A stretch of 64,000 bases of DNA. It comes from Aequorivita sp. UBA3180 (lineage in GTDB: Bacteria; Bacteroidota; Bacteroidia; Flavobacteriales; Flavobacteriaceae). Both the position numbers and the translations under genes were made by a program. The notes under the pieces were generated by a model. That model was not told the origin of the DNA. It saw only the letters and a list, made by a program, of their open reading frames with translations, and made no database searches. Location: NCBI GenBank assembly GCA_002364215.1, contig DEXQ01000011.1, forward strand, positions 124,001 to 188,000. The letters are read 5' to 3'. Positions 14,524 through 22,921 of the stretch are shown here, one piece after another (positions within the stretch are counted from its first letter, which is position 1; each line of letters starts with the position of its first letter).

Positions 14524-16914
14524 TTGAACAAACTTTTCAGCATTGGGTTTTGGAGCTGGGTGGCCCGCTTTATTTTACGGAACCGTACCGGGATTTTAAT
14601 AGTCATTGCAGGTCTTACGGTGCTGTTGGCCCTACAGTGGAAAAACATGCGCTTCACCTATACGGAGGCAAATTTACTTCCGGATGACCACCCCATTAAC
14701 CTTGAATACGATCAGTTTCTTTCGCATTTTGGCGAGGAAGGCAACTTGATTGTTATGGGAGTGAAGGATTCTTCCATTTTTACACCTGAAAAGTTTAAGG
14801 CGTGGAACCAACTTTCCAAAGACATAAGTGAGTATAATGAGGTGGAGCTTACCCTATCGGTTGGCAACCTCCAAAAACTGGAAAAGAAAACCGATACTAC
14901 CGGCTTTGCACTGGTGCCTTTTATGAAGGATTCGGTTTTTACGGATGCCAAGCTTGCTACGTATAAAGACGAGCTTTTTAACAGGCTTCCATTTTACGAT
15001 GGGCTTATTTATAGCCCCGATAAACAGAGCATTCGTTCTGCTATTTACATGAAGAAAGATATTGTAAATACGCCTGCGCGAAAGGATTTTGTGATAAACG
15101 ATTTAATCCCGCTCATTAAAAATTTTGAGGAAAAAACGGGCGTAACAGTATATACTTCGGGGATGCCGTATATACGCACCTTGAATTCACAGAGTATAAT
15201 CGACGAGATCGGGTTGTTCATTGGCGCAGCGCTTTTTGTTACCTCTCTTATCTTTTTCTTCTTCTTCCGCTCTTGGCGTGCTACGTTTATATCTATGTGT
15301 ACGGTAATTATCGGGGTGATGTGGGCTTTCGGCTTTTTGGGCCTGATGCATTATGAAATTACAGTGCTTACGGCCCTTATTCCACCTTTGATAATTGTAA
15401 TCGGGATTCCGAACTGTATTTTCCTCATAAACAAATACCAGCAAGAGATAAAACTTCACGGAAACCAAGCAAAATCATTACAACGGGTAATTGCAAAAGT
15501 AGGGAACGCTACCCTAATGACGAACCTTACAACAGCATCGGGGTTTGCTACTTTTATTTTGGTGAAGAGCGAGCTGTTGAGCGAGTTTGGTATTGTGGCC
15601 TCCATTAATATTGTAGCCATCTTTTTACTGAGTTTGCTTATTATACCGATTATCTACAGTTATATGTCGGTACCCAAGGACAAGCACTTAAAACACTTAA
15701 ACAAAACGTGGATAAATGGTTTTGTGAATTGGATTGAGCGTATGGTGAAGGAACGTCGCATCACCATTTATATTTCGGCGGTGCTATTGCTTTGCGGAAG
15801 CATCATTGGAATTTACAATATTAAAATTTCCGGTAGCCTTATTGAGGATATGCCGAAGAATACTGGTTTTTTTGAAGATATCCGCTTTTTTGAGAAAGAA
15901 TACGAAGGCATTATGCCTTTGGAAATAATGGTGGACACCAAAAAGAAAAAGGGCGTTATGAGCCTTTCCACCTTAAAACGAATTGACGAACTGCAGGACC
16001 ATATAAAGGAAATCCCCGAGTTTGCGAAGCCGCTTTCCGTAGTTGAATTGGTGAAATATTCCAAACAAGCGTATTACAATGGTAACCCCGAATATTATCA
16101 ATTGCCCAACAGCCAAGAGAAGAATTTTATCCTCAGCTACGCAAAAAGCAGCAATACAGATACGAACCTCTTAAACAGTTACGTGGACAGCACAGGCCAG
16201 TTTGCGCGCATCACTACGTTTATGAAAGATACTGAGCCAGACAGGTTTGGACGCATTGAAGAGGATCTGCATCGGGAAATTGACAAAGTTTTTCCGCCGG
16301 AACGTTACGATGTTTCAGTAACTGGCAAAGCTTTGGTATTCCAAAAAGGAACGCATTATTTGGTAAACAATTTGATACTTTCCCTTTCGCTCGCCATTTT
16401 CCTGATTGCCTTGTTTATGGCGTGGATGTTTCGCAGTTTTAAAATGATTTTGATTTCCCTGATCCCAAACCTGCTCCCATTGATAATAACGGCTGGAGTC
16501 ATGGGCTTTGTGGGCGTTCCCATAAAACCTTCCACTATTTTAGTGTTCAGCATTGCCTTTGGAATTTCGGTGGACGATACCATTCACTTTCTCGCAAAGT
16601 ACAGACAAGAACTAATAGCAAACAATTGGAAGATCAAAAAATCTGTTTTTGCGGCTTTGCGCGAAACTGCGGTAAGTATGTTTTATACTTCCATTGTACT
16701 TTTCTTTGGTTTTTCAGTATTTACGATATCCAGTTTTGGGGGAACGGTGGCCTTGGGCGCGCTAGTTTCCATAACCTTACTTTTTGCTATGCTTTCCAAT
16801 CTTTTGTTATTGCCCACGCTCCTACTTTCTTTGGAAAGAAGCATTGCAAACAAAGAAACGATGAAAAAACCTGCCATCGAGATTTTGACAGATGAAGAAG
16901 ATGACCAATTCTGA
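14524..16914 (+). CDS. RND superfamily (MMPL-type) exporter
   Basis: 796-residue inner-membrane protein with duplicated topology. A TM helix near residue 20-36 is followed by a large periplasmic domain, then a block of five helices beginning near residue 227 (IGLFIGAALFVTSLIFFFFF). A second periplasmic domain and a second five-helix block near 615-770 follow, with the sterol-sensing/MMPL motif FGISVDDTIHFLAKY. The start is TTG at 14524 (LNKLFSIGFWSWVARFILRNR), supported by the promoter just upstream and lack of a nearby ATG. It belongs to the COG1033-type predicted exporters, which carry lipids or hydrophobic molecules. There is no adaptor or outer-membrane partner next to it, so the substrate is unknown. 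Confidence 0.88.
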   Translation: MNKLFSIGFWSWVARFILRNRTGILIVIAGLTVLLALQWKNMRFTYTEANLLPDDHPINLEYDQFLSHFGEEGNLIVMGVKDSSIFTPEKFKAWNQLSKDISEYNEVELTLSVGNLQKLEKKTDTTGFALVPFMKDSVFTDAKLATYKDELFNRLPFYDGLIYSPDKQSIRSAIYMKKDIVNTPARKDFVINDLIPLIKNFEEKTGVTVYTSGMPYIRTLNSQSIIDEIGLFIGAALFVTSLIFFFFFRSWRATFISMCTVIIGVMWAFGFLGLMHYEITVLTALIPPLIIVIGIPNCIFLINKYQQEIKLHGNQAKSLQRVIAKVGNATLMTNLTTASGFATFILVKSELLSEFGIVASINIVAIFLLSLLIIPIIYSYMSVPKDKHLKHLNKTWINGFVNWIERMVKERRITIYISAVLLLCGSIIGIYNIKISGSLIEDMPKNTGFFEDIRFFEKEYEGIMPLEIMVDTKKKKGVMSLSTLKRIDELQDHIKEIPEFAKPLSVVELVKYSKQAYYNGNPEYYQLPNSQEKNFILSYAKSSNTDTNLLNSYVDSTGQFARITTFMKDTEPDRFGRIEEDLHREIDKVFPPERYDVSVTGKALVFQKGTHYLVNNLILSLSLAIFLIALFMAWMFRSFKMILISLIPNLLPLIITAGVMGFVGVPIKPSTILVFSIAFGISVDDTIHFLAKYRQELIANNWKIKKSVFAALRETAVSMFYTSIVLFFGFSVFTISSFGGTVALGALVSITLLFAMLSNLLLLPTLLLSLERSIANKETMKKPAIEILTDEEDDQF

Positions 16915-16916
16915 AC

Positions 16917-16940
16917 CTAGAATTCAGAATTCAGAATTAA
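16917..16940. repeat. GAATTCA triple repeat
   Basis: Three tandem AGAATTC words follow the exporter stop. They lie just upstream of the asnS -7 element. Confidence 0.5.
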
Positions 16941-16946
16941 AAAATT

Positions 16947-16954
16947 TATATTTG
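16947..16954 (+). promoter_or_regulatory. asnS -7 element TATATTTG
   Basis: Perfect TANNTTTG match ending 19 bases before the asnS ATG. Confidence 0.5.
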
Positions 16955-16973
16955 CTCCTCTTAAAATAAGACT

Positions 16974-18416
16974 ATGCAATACAAAACTATAGTTGAGTTA
17001 TTGAACAGCGACCCGACCCACCACGAAGTTATGGTGCGCGGATGGGTGCGCTCTTTTAGAAGTAATAGGTTTATCGCACTAAACGATGGTTCTACCATAA
17101 AAACACTACAATGTGTAGTGGATTTTGAAAATTTTGACGAAGAACTTCTCAAAAAAGTAACCGTGGGCGCCGCCATTGAAGTAAAGGGTGCGCTAGTAGA
17201 AAGCCAAGGGCAAGGGCAAACTGTGGAAATTCAAGTTTCAAAATTGACGGTTTTGGGCGAGGCCAATCCTGAAGATGTAAAGCTGACCATACTTTCACCA
17301 AAACGACACTCCCTGGAGACTTTGCGTGAACAGGCCCATTTGCGAATTAGGACCAACACATTTGGCGCAGTAATGCGTATGCGCTCCAAACTTGCGTTTG
17401 CAGTACACGAATATTTTCAGAAAAACGGTTTTTATTATATGCACTCTCCCGTAATCACTGGAAGCGATGCCGAAGGTGCGGGTGAAATGTTCCGCGTTTC
17501 TACTTTGGATGCCAAAAATCCGCCGCTTGATGAAAACGGAAATGTAAATTACAAAGAAGATTTCTTCGAAAAAGAATCAAATCTTACTGTGAGCGGACAA
17601 TTGGAAGCCGAAACCTATGCGATGGCGCTTGGAAAGGTCTATACCTTTGGGCCAACATTTAGGGCTGAAAATTCAAATACCAGTCGCCACTTGGCGGAAT
17701 TCTGGATGATAGAGCCAGAGGTTGCATTCAATGATCTGGATGCAAATATGGATTTGGCAGAAGATTTCATCAAGTATGTAATAAATTTTGCCTTGGAAAA
17801 CTGTGCAGACGATCTTGAATTTCTTGAGAGCCGCTTGTTAGAGGAAGAAAAGAACAAGCCACAGGACGAGCGCAGCGAAATGAAACTTCGCGAGAAGCTT
17901 CGTTTTATTTTGGAGAACAATTTTAAAAGAGTAAGCTATACCGAAGCGATAGATATTCTGAAGCGTTCCAAGCCCAACCAGAAGAAAAAATTTAAATATA
18001 TAATTGAAGAATGGGGAGCCGATCTGCAAAGTGAGCACGAGCGCTTTTTAGTTGAAAAACACTTTAAATGCCCTGTTATTCTGTTTGATTATCCTGCAAA
18101 TATCAAGTCATTCTATATGCGTTTAAATGATGACGGCAAGACCGTTCGCGCAATGGATGTGCTTTTCCCTGGCATTGGTGAGATTGTGGGCGGATCGCAA
18201 CGTGAGGAACGTTATGATGTTTTATTGGAAAAAATGAAGGCCATGAATATTGATGAAAAAGAACTATACTGGTATTTGGACCTTCGTAAGTTTGGAACCG
18301 CCGTGCACAGTGGCTTTGGCCTTGGTTTTGAGCGCTTGGTACAGTTTACCACGGGAATGGGGAACATTCGCGATGTAATCCCTTACCCGCGTACTCCGGG
18401 CAATGCGGAATTCTAA
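16974..18416 (+). CDS. asnS: asparaginyl-tRNA synthetase
   Basis: Class IIb aminoacyl-tRNA synthetase charging tRNA-Asn. The 480 residues have an OB-fold anticodon-binding domain (MVRGWVRSFRSNRFIALNDGS) and class II motif 2 in FRAENSNTSRHLAEFWMIEPE. Motif 3 is in GFGLGFERLVQFTTGMGNIRDVIPYPRTPG. The discrimination from AspS is clear because the separate aspS lies at 41704 and the SRHLAEFWMIEPE sequence is AsnS-like. The presence of AsnS implies direct charging of tRNA-Asn rather than transamidation. A strong terminator follows. Confidence 0.97.
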   Translation: MQYKTIVELLNSDPTHHEVMVRGWVRSFRSNRFIALNDGSTIKTLQCVVDFENFDEELLKKVTVGAAIEVKGALVESQGQGQTVEIQVSKLTVLGEANPEDVKLTILSPKRHSLETLREQAHLRIRTNTFGAVMRMRSKLAFAVHEYFQKNGFYYMHSPVITGSDAEGAGEMFRVSTLDAKNPPLDENGNVNYKEDFFEKESNLTVSGQLEAETYAMALGKVYTFGPTFRAENSNTSRHLAEFWMIEPEVAFNDLDANMDLAEDFIKYVINFALENCADDLEFLESRLLEEEKNKPQDERSEMKLREKLRFILENNFKRVSYTEAIDILKRSKPNQKKKFKYIIEEWGADLQSEHERFLVEKHFKCPVILFDYPANIKSFYMRLNDDGKTVRAMDVLFPGIGEIVGGSQREERYDVLLEKMKAMNIDEKELYWYLDLRKFGTAVHSGFGLGFERLVQFTTGMGNIRDVIPYPRTPGNAEF

Positions 18417-18440
18417 ACAACAAAAGCATAAGATTGTATT

Positions 18441-18480
18441 AAAACTGGCTACTTAATTATTTTAGTAGCTGGTTTTTTTT
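18441..18480 (+). terminator. terminator of asnS
   Basis: ACTGGCTACT pairs with AGTAGCTGGT (two G-U pairs) and is followed by eight T residues at 18473-18480. Confidence 0.8.
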
Positions 18481-18506
18481 AACTTTATGAAGTAGTAAAT
18501 AGATTT

Positions 18507-19970
18507 ATGTTAAAGCAGCAATTAAATTTTAAACTTTCCCAAAAATTATCTCCCCAACAGATACAGTTGATGAAGATGATTCAACTGCCCACGCAGGCTT
18601 TTGAGCAACGTATTGCACAGGAACTTGAGGAAAATCCTGCTTTGGAAGGCGGAAAAGAGGAAAGCGAAAACTTTGATGATGAATTTAGCAATGATGAATT
18701 TGACGACAACTATGACGAAGGCAATGAAGTAATTGAAACGGACATAAACGTTGATGATTATTTAAGTGATGATGAGGTGCCAAGTTATAAACTCTCCGCA
18801 AACAATTACAGCGCAGATGATGAGGAACGGCAAATGCCCTATGCTGCCGGAACATCGTTTACACAATATTTAATGCAACAATTGAATACCTATAGGCTCG
18901 ACGAAGAAGAAAAGGAGATTGCGCAGTTTTTGGTGGGCAGTGTGGACGAAAGCGGTTACATACGTCGTGAGCTTCAAGATATTGTGGATGATTTGGCATT
19001 TACTCAAAACGTTTATACATCGGAAGATAAGGTTGAAAAAGTTTTAAAAGTAGTTCAAGAGCTAGACCCAGCTGGCGTTGCGGCACGCGATCTTCAGGAA
19101 TGTTTGTTGATTCAATTGGAGCGAAAGGAACAAACACCTTCTGTGGCGTTGGCCATTGATATTTTGGATGATTCTTTCGATCATTTCAGCAAAAAGCATT
19201 ATAAAAAACTTATTCAGAAGTTTGATATTACCGAAGACCAACTTAGGGATGCGATTCACGAAATAGAAGGACTGAACCCCAAACCGGGCGGCACCTATTC
19301 TGGAAACAATAGAATTGTGGAGCATGTGGTGCCTGATTTTGCCATAAAGATTGTTGACGGAGAGCTTGATTTAACTCTAAACGGAAGAAATGCCCCAGAG
19401 CTTCACGTGAGTCATGATTACACAAATATGCTAAAGGGCTACAAAGAGTCTAAAGAAAAGTCAAAAGCGCAGAAAGACGCTGTTATGTTTATTAAGCAGA
19501 AGCTTGATGCCGCCAAATGGTTTATAGATGCCATAAAACAGCGTCAGCAAACCCTCTTTGTAACTATGAATGCCATTATGCACCATCAGGAGGAGTATTT
19601 TTTGACCGGGGACGAGCGCAAGCTAAAACCGATGATTTTGAAAGACATTGCTGATAAAATCAATATGGACGTTTCAACGGTTTCGCGTGTAGCAAATAGT
19701 AAATATGTTGATACGCCCTACGGAACAAAATTAATAAAGGAATTTTTCAGTGAATCGATGAAAAACGATCAAGGAGAAGATGTCTCTACAAGAGAGATAA
19801 AGAAAATTCTTGAGATAACCATTTCCGAAGAAAACAAAAGAAAACCCCTAACTGATGATAAACTGGCAAAAATATTATTGGAAAAAGGATACCCCATAGC
19901 ACGCCGCACCATTGCCAAATATCGAGAACAGCTGGATTTGCCAGTAGCTCGCCTCCGAAAAGAAATTTAA
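18507..19970 (+). CDS. rpoN: RNA polymerase sigma-54 factor
   Basis: Alternative sigma factor requiring AAA+ activators. The 487 residues show all regions. Region I is Gln/Leu-rich (LKQQLNFKLSQKLSPQQIQLMKMIQLP), region II is acidic (about residues 50-95), then come the core-binding domain, the helix-turn-helix (IADKINMDVSTVSRVANSKYV) and the C-terminal RpoN box ARRTIAKYREQL. It begins at ATG 18507. Its stop TAA overlaps the next gene's ATG by one base, so the membrane protein downstream is translationally coupled. No sigma-54 activator gene is seen in the window. Confidence 0.97.
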   Translation: MLKQQLNFKLSQKLSPQQIQLMKMIQLPTQAFEQRIAQELEENPALEGGKEESENFDDEFSNDEFDDNYDEGNEVIETDINVDDYLSDDEVPSYKLSANNYSADDEERQMPYAAGTSFTQYLMQQLNTYRLDEEEKEIAQFLVGSVDESGYIRRELQDIVDDLAFTQNVYTSEDKVEKVLKVVQELDPAGVAARDLQECLLIQLERKEQTPSVALAIDILDDSFDHFSKKHYKKLIQKFDITEDQLRDAIHEIEGLNPKPGGTYSGNNRIVEHVVPDFAIKIVDGELDLTLNGRNAPELHVSHDYTNMLKGYKESKEKSKAQKDAVMFIKQKLDAAKWFIDAIKQRQQTLFVTMNAIMHHQEEYFLTGDERKLKPMILKDIADKINMDVSTVSRVANSKYVDTPYGTKLIKEFFSESMKNDQGEDVSTREIKKILEITISEENKRKPLTDDKLAKILLEKGYPIARRTIAKYREQLDLPVARLRKEI

Positions 19971-20575
19971 TGAGATTTTTCCTAAAAGCTGCATCTTATA
20001 TATTTCATCCGCTGTTGATGCCGCTTTTGGGCACTCTGCTCTATTTTAATGTTACTCCGCGATACCTTGAGCCAGAATTGATGCGTGCCAATTTGTTCGC
20101 TATTGCCATAATAACCATTTTTATACCATTGGTTGTTTTTTTCCTTCTGAAAAATTTAAGAATAGTAGAAACTATCTATTTAAAAGATGTTAGGGAGCGT
20201 AAATTTCCTTTAATGATCCAGTGCATTCTATTATTGCTTATCATAAAAATGATATTTGATCCTTATGAGGATCCGGAGCTGTATTATTTCTACGTCGGTA
20301 TGTTATTCTCAGCCTTTAGCGCACTCGTAATGGTTCTTTTTAGAATAAAAGTGAGTTTACATCAAATGGGTGTAGCTGGTATTTTGGTGTTTCTTGTGGG
20401 GCTTAGTGCTCACTTTAAAATAAACCTCTTGGTAACCATAAGCTTCTTCTTGTTTGTAAATGGATGGGTAGCTTCATCGCGACTAAATAGTGATTCCCAC
20501 ACCTATTCTGAACTGGGTATTGGTCTATTGCTGGGCGCTATCCCACAGCTGATACTTTTCAATCTTTGGCTATAG
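19970..20575 (+). CDS. polytopic membrane protein, PAP2-phosphatase-like C-terminus
   Basis: 201 residues with five or six hydrophobic helices, coupled to rpoN by a one-base overlap. The segment GWVASSRLNSDSHTYSELGIGLLLG resembles the third PAP2 phosphatase motif SRx5Hx3D: Ser-Arg, five residues, His, three residues, then Glu instead of Asp. HQMG earlier could stand where the second motif PSGH normally lies, but the KX6RP first motif is not seen. The protein may therefore be a degenerate or divergent lipid-phosphatase relative without proven activity. It is conserved beside rpoN in related organisms as far as I recall, but that needs checking. Confidence 0.7.
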   Translation: MRFFLKAASYIFHPLLMPLLGTLLYFNVTPRYLEPELMRANLFAIAIITIFIPLVVFFLLKNLRIVETIYLKDVRERKFPLMIQCILLLLIIKMIFDPYEDPELYYFYVGMLFSAFSALVMVLFRIKVSLHQMGVAGILVFLVGLSAHFKINLLVTISFFLFVNGWVASSRLNSDSHTYSELGIGLLLGAIPQLILFNLWL

Positions 20576-21274
20576 GATATAAAACAGCAATCCAACCTTT
20601 AGTGCTCTAAAATCAACACTTTCCCCATCTACCGTAACAGCATCCTTAAAGAAAGGATTTATACTATAAGAAGCAAAGAAATTAAAGGAATTGTATCCTA
20701 AACTAATCGTAGCTGAGAGCCTTAAAGGGTCAAATTCTGGAATTTTAGTTTGATTTACATTATTATTGGTTTGTTTGAAAGTTGCCTTGTACCAATATGC
20801 ATATCCTACTCTAAAACCTGTATACACTCTCCAAAACTTATAAGTTGATGGTGTTGATGTTCGCCATCTAAACTCTACAGGAGCTTCTATTATTGCCATA
20901 TTAAAGCGGTTTCGGGTATAATCTACATTATCATCGAGAACCCTAAAAATGGTTTCATCATTGGCTGTTTCACCTATAAAAAGATTTTGCCCCAATTGAT
21001 CAATTGCCAACCCTGCACCAATAGCAATTGCAAGGTTTCGTTGCTTATTAATGGGCATATCCCTTAAAAAGCCAAATTGTATTCCTCCCGAAAGACCACG
21101 AATATTGCCATCTGACGGAAGATTAAGGGGGAGATTATAGGTAACCCCTATATAAAACTGGTCCTCTCTATATAAAGAATCAACTGCGGGAGGTGGAATG
21201 GTGTCCTGCGCCATGGTTTCAAAAGAAACTAGAACCAAGAAAAGTGTGAAAAATATTTTTAACGCTCTTTGCAT
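20570..21274 (-). CDS. porT: PorT-like outer-membrane protein of the type IX secretion system
   Basis: 234 residues from ATG 21274, which begins the signal peptide MQRALKIFFTLFLVLVSFETMAQ. The longer frame to 21346 crosses both a terminator and a promoter and is rejected. The mature protein is a beta-barrel with motifs ITYNLPLNLPSDGNIRGL-like and a C-terminal strand FRALKVGLLFYIL. PorT/SprT proteins are needed for assembly of the type IX translocon, and several T9SS cargo genes occur in this window. Gene order exbB-exbD-exbD-porT supports the call. Its 3' end overlaps the 3' end of the convergent 19970 gene by six bases. Confidence 0.82.
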   Translation of the reverse strand: MQRALKIFFTLFLVLVSFETMAQDTIPPPAVDSLYREDQFYIGVTYNLPLNLPSDGNIRGLSGGIQFGFLRDMPINKQRNLAIAIGAGLAIDQLGQNLFIGETANDETIFRVLDDNVDYTRNRFNMAIIEAPVEFRWRTSTPSTYKFWRVYTGFRVGYAYWYKATFKQTNNNVNQTKIPEFDPLRLSATISLGYNSFNFFASYSINPFFKDAVTVDGESVDFRALKVGLLFYIL

Positions 21275-21280
21275 ACGTAT

Positions 21281-21288
21281 CAAAGATA
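21281..21288 (-). promoter_or_regulatory. porT -7 element TATCTTTG, near-leaderless
   Basis: TATCTTTG on the minus strand ends six bases before the ATG at 21274. Together with the terminator at 21316-21355 it shows porT can be transcribed separately from the exb genes, perhaps from a leaderless mRNA. Confidence 0.55.
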
Positions 21289-21315
21289 ATTGTATTTTAA
21301 AAATATGAAGAATAA

Positions 21316-21355
21316 AAAACGCCTTGAACCAAAATATTCGGCACAAGGCGTTTTT
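21316..21355 (-). terminator. terminator between exbD2 and porT
   Basis: AAAAACGCCTTG (21316-21327) pairs with CAAGGCGTTTTT (21344-21355). It has a T tract in both directions; on the minus strand it ends the exb operon. Confidence 0.75.
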
Positions 21356-21373
21356 AAAATAAGTCGATTGTTA

Positions 21374-21847
21374 TTATGGATTTATTTCATTTCCAGGGGT
21401 AGTAATGTAAATAATCTTAAGCATATTTAAATCACGTAATTCCTGTTTAATATCAGTTACCATTCCAGTATTTGTTTTTTCATCTACTTTAAGGGCCACC
21501 ATTACTTTATCCTGAAGTTCAGGGAGTAATTTTTGTCGTGCTTCGGTCAAAGCGAATTTGATATTGGATAAATCTGTGTATTTATCGCCAATTTGAATTT
21601 TAGCTTCGGAACCATACTTGTCCTGATATCTTGAACTTGGCTTTCCTGCATAAATATATACAGAACGGTCTTTTTTCAATTTCTCAACCTGATCTGCTTT
21701 TGGCAATTTGTTCTGAACAAGCAAATTGTCGTCGCGCAGTACTGTTACAACCATAAAGAAGAACAGTAGCATAAATACAATATCCGGAAGGGATGCTGTA
21801 GAAATGGCTGGCAATCCGCCGTCTTTTTTCTTTTTAAATTTTGACAT
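21374..21847 (-). CDS. ExbD/TolR-family biopolymer transport protein (second copy)
   Basis: 157 residues: a short Lys-rich N-terminus (MSKFKKKKDGG), one TM helix (PDIVFMLLFFFMVVTVL) carrying the critical Asp, and a periplasmic domain ending in GNEINP. ExbD/TolR proteins form the proton-driven motor with ExbB/TolQ and energise TonB or Tol machinery. It starts nine bases after the first exbD. Two different ExbD proteins encoded together are usual in Bacteroidota. A terminator follows before porT. Confidence 0.92.
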   Translation of the reverse strand: MSKFKKKKDGGLPAISTASLPDIVFMLLFFFMVVTVLRDDNLLVQNKLPKADQVEKLKKDRSVYIYAGKPSSRYQDKYGSEAKIQIGDKYTDLSNIKFALTEARQKLLPELQDKVMVALKVDEKTNTGMVTDIKQELRDLNMLKIIYITTPGNEINP

Positions 21848-21857
21848 ACTCTTTGTG

Positions 21858-22484
21858 TTATTGTCCAGATTTTTTTGGTTCCGCTTCTGAAAGTTTTAGT
21901 GGGAATAATTTTTGTACGTTCTCCAATTTTTCCTGTAATGCTTCCTTGGCAGCTTCCCCTTTTATCTTTCCTTCATCAAGATCTTTACTCTTTTCGGTAA
22001 ATTTCCATCCGTATAATCTTTCTGATTCCCTATCTCTTAAAAAATTGTATGCTGCCACCAATTCATTTTGAACGGCAATGTACATTTTATAGGAGGTAAG
22101 TCTATCGTTCTGAACAGATATTACTGCCTTATCTGGGTTATCAGATGATTCTGGGTCACGTTTCCCTTTGCAATAATTGCAATATTCTGGGCTTCCGGAA
22201 GGAGCTCCGCCATTGTCAAGAAAAGCGATTGCGGCCTGACGGAGATCTTTAAGCTCCATCAATTTTTCTTCAACCAATAATTGATCGCTCCTGTTTACAT
22301 TTACTATGAACAGGTTTTTTTCTTTAATTTTTGGCGGGTCAACAACATCTTCCTTAGGGGGCAGCTGTCGCGCAATTCCTTTATCTTTTTCAATGGTAGT
22401 GGTTACCAAGAAAAAGATAAGCAATAGGAAAGCGATGTCAGCCATCGACCCTGCGTTTACTTCGGGTGTTGCTCTTCTTGCCAT
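21858..22484 (-). CDS. ExbD/TolR-family biopolymer transport protein (first copy)
   Basis: 208 residues: an N-terminal TM helix (SMADIAFLLLIFFLVTTTI) with the conserved Asp, then a longer periplasmic domain than the second copy. That domain includes a CNYCKG Cys pair (two cysteines three apart) that is not standard for ExbD. The start codon overlaps the stop of the upstream membrane-protein gene by one base. With the neighbouring ExbB it should form a TonB-type energiser for the many TonB receptors expected in this organism. Confidence 0.92.
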   Translation of the reverse strand: MARRATPEVNAGSMADIAFLLLIFFLVTTTIEKDKGIARQLPPKEDVVDPPKIKEKNLFIVNVNRSDQLLVEEKLMELKDLRQAAIAFLDNGGAPSGSPEYCNYCKGKRDPESSDNPDKAVISVQNDRLTSYKMYIAVQNELVAAYNFLRDRESERLYGWKFTEKSKDLDEGKIKGEAAKEALQEKLENVQKLFPLKLSEAEPKKSGQ

Positions 22485-22909
22485 TATTTTGTTACTTTTT
22501 TAATTCCGCTGAAAACCATGGAGCCTACAGCAAGTATTGCTAGTATATAAAAAGCATATAGTCCTGTTCCAACCCATTTTGAGCCGCTTTCTGAAAGCAT
22601 TTCGCCTTCCTGCATTGGCATTGGGTTTCCGTCTGCCAGAACGTATGCAATTACTACTATAAGTAGAAAAGCTCCAACAGATATTAATGTGTTTTTTATG
22701 TTTCCTGCGAAAATTCCTTTTAGTACAAAGAATAAAACAAATACAATTGTTATAGCAAATGTAATATAAGCAACATACAAGAAACCATCAACGCCTTCGC
22801 CGGTTGCTGATACAGCCTCATCACCTTTAGCGATGATCATTGCAAGAAAAATAACTCCCGCAACGCCTAGAAGCAACGCTACTATTTTTAAAATTTTATG
22901 TAATGCCAT
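22484..22909 (-). CDS. small polytopic membrane protein in exb operon
   Basis: 141 residues with four predicted TM helices (ILKIVALLLGVAGVIFLAMII, AYITFAITIVFVLFFVL, TLISVGAFLLIVVIAYVLA and GLYAFYILAILAVGSMVFSG). It lies between exbB (12-base gap) and exbD (one-base overlap), so it belongs to the operon. I do not know a named family. Its position suggests an accessory subunit or assembly factor of the ExbB-ExbD motor; that is inference from context. Confidence 0.8.
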   Translation of the reverse strand: MALHKILKIVALLLGVAGVIFLAMIIAKGDEAVSATGEGVDGFLYVAYITFAITIVFVLFFVLKGIFAGNIKNTLISVGAFLLIVVIAYVLADGNPMPMQEGEMLSESGSKWVGTGLYAFYILAILAVGSMVFSGIKKVTK

Positions 22910-22921
22910 CTTGTGGTTTGT

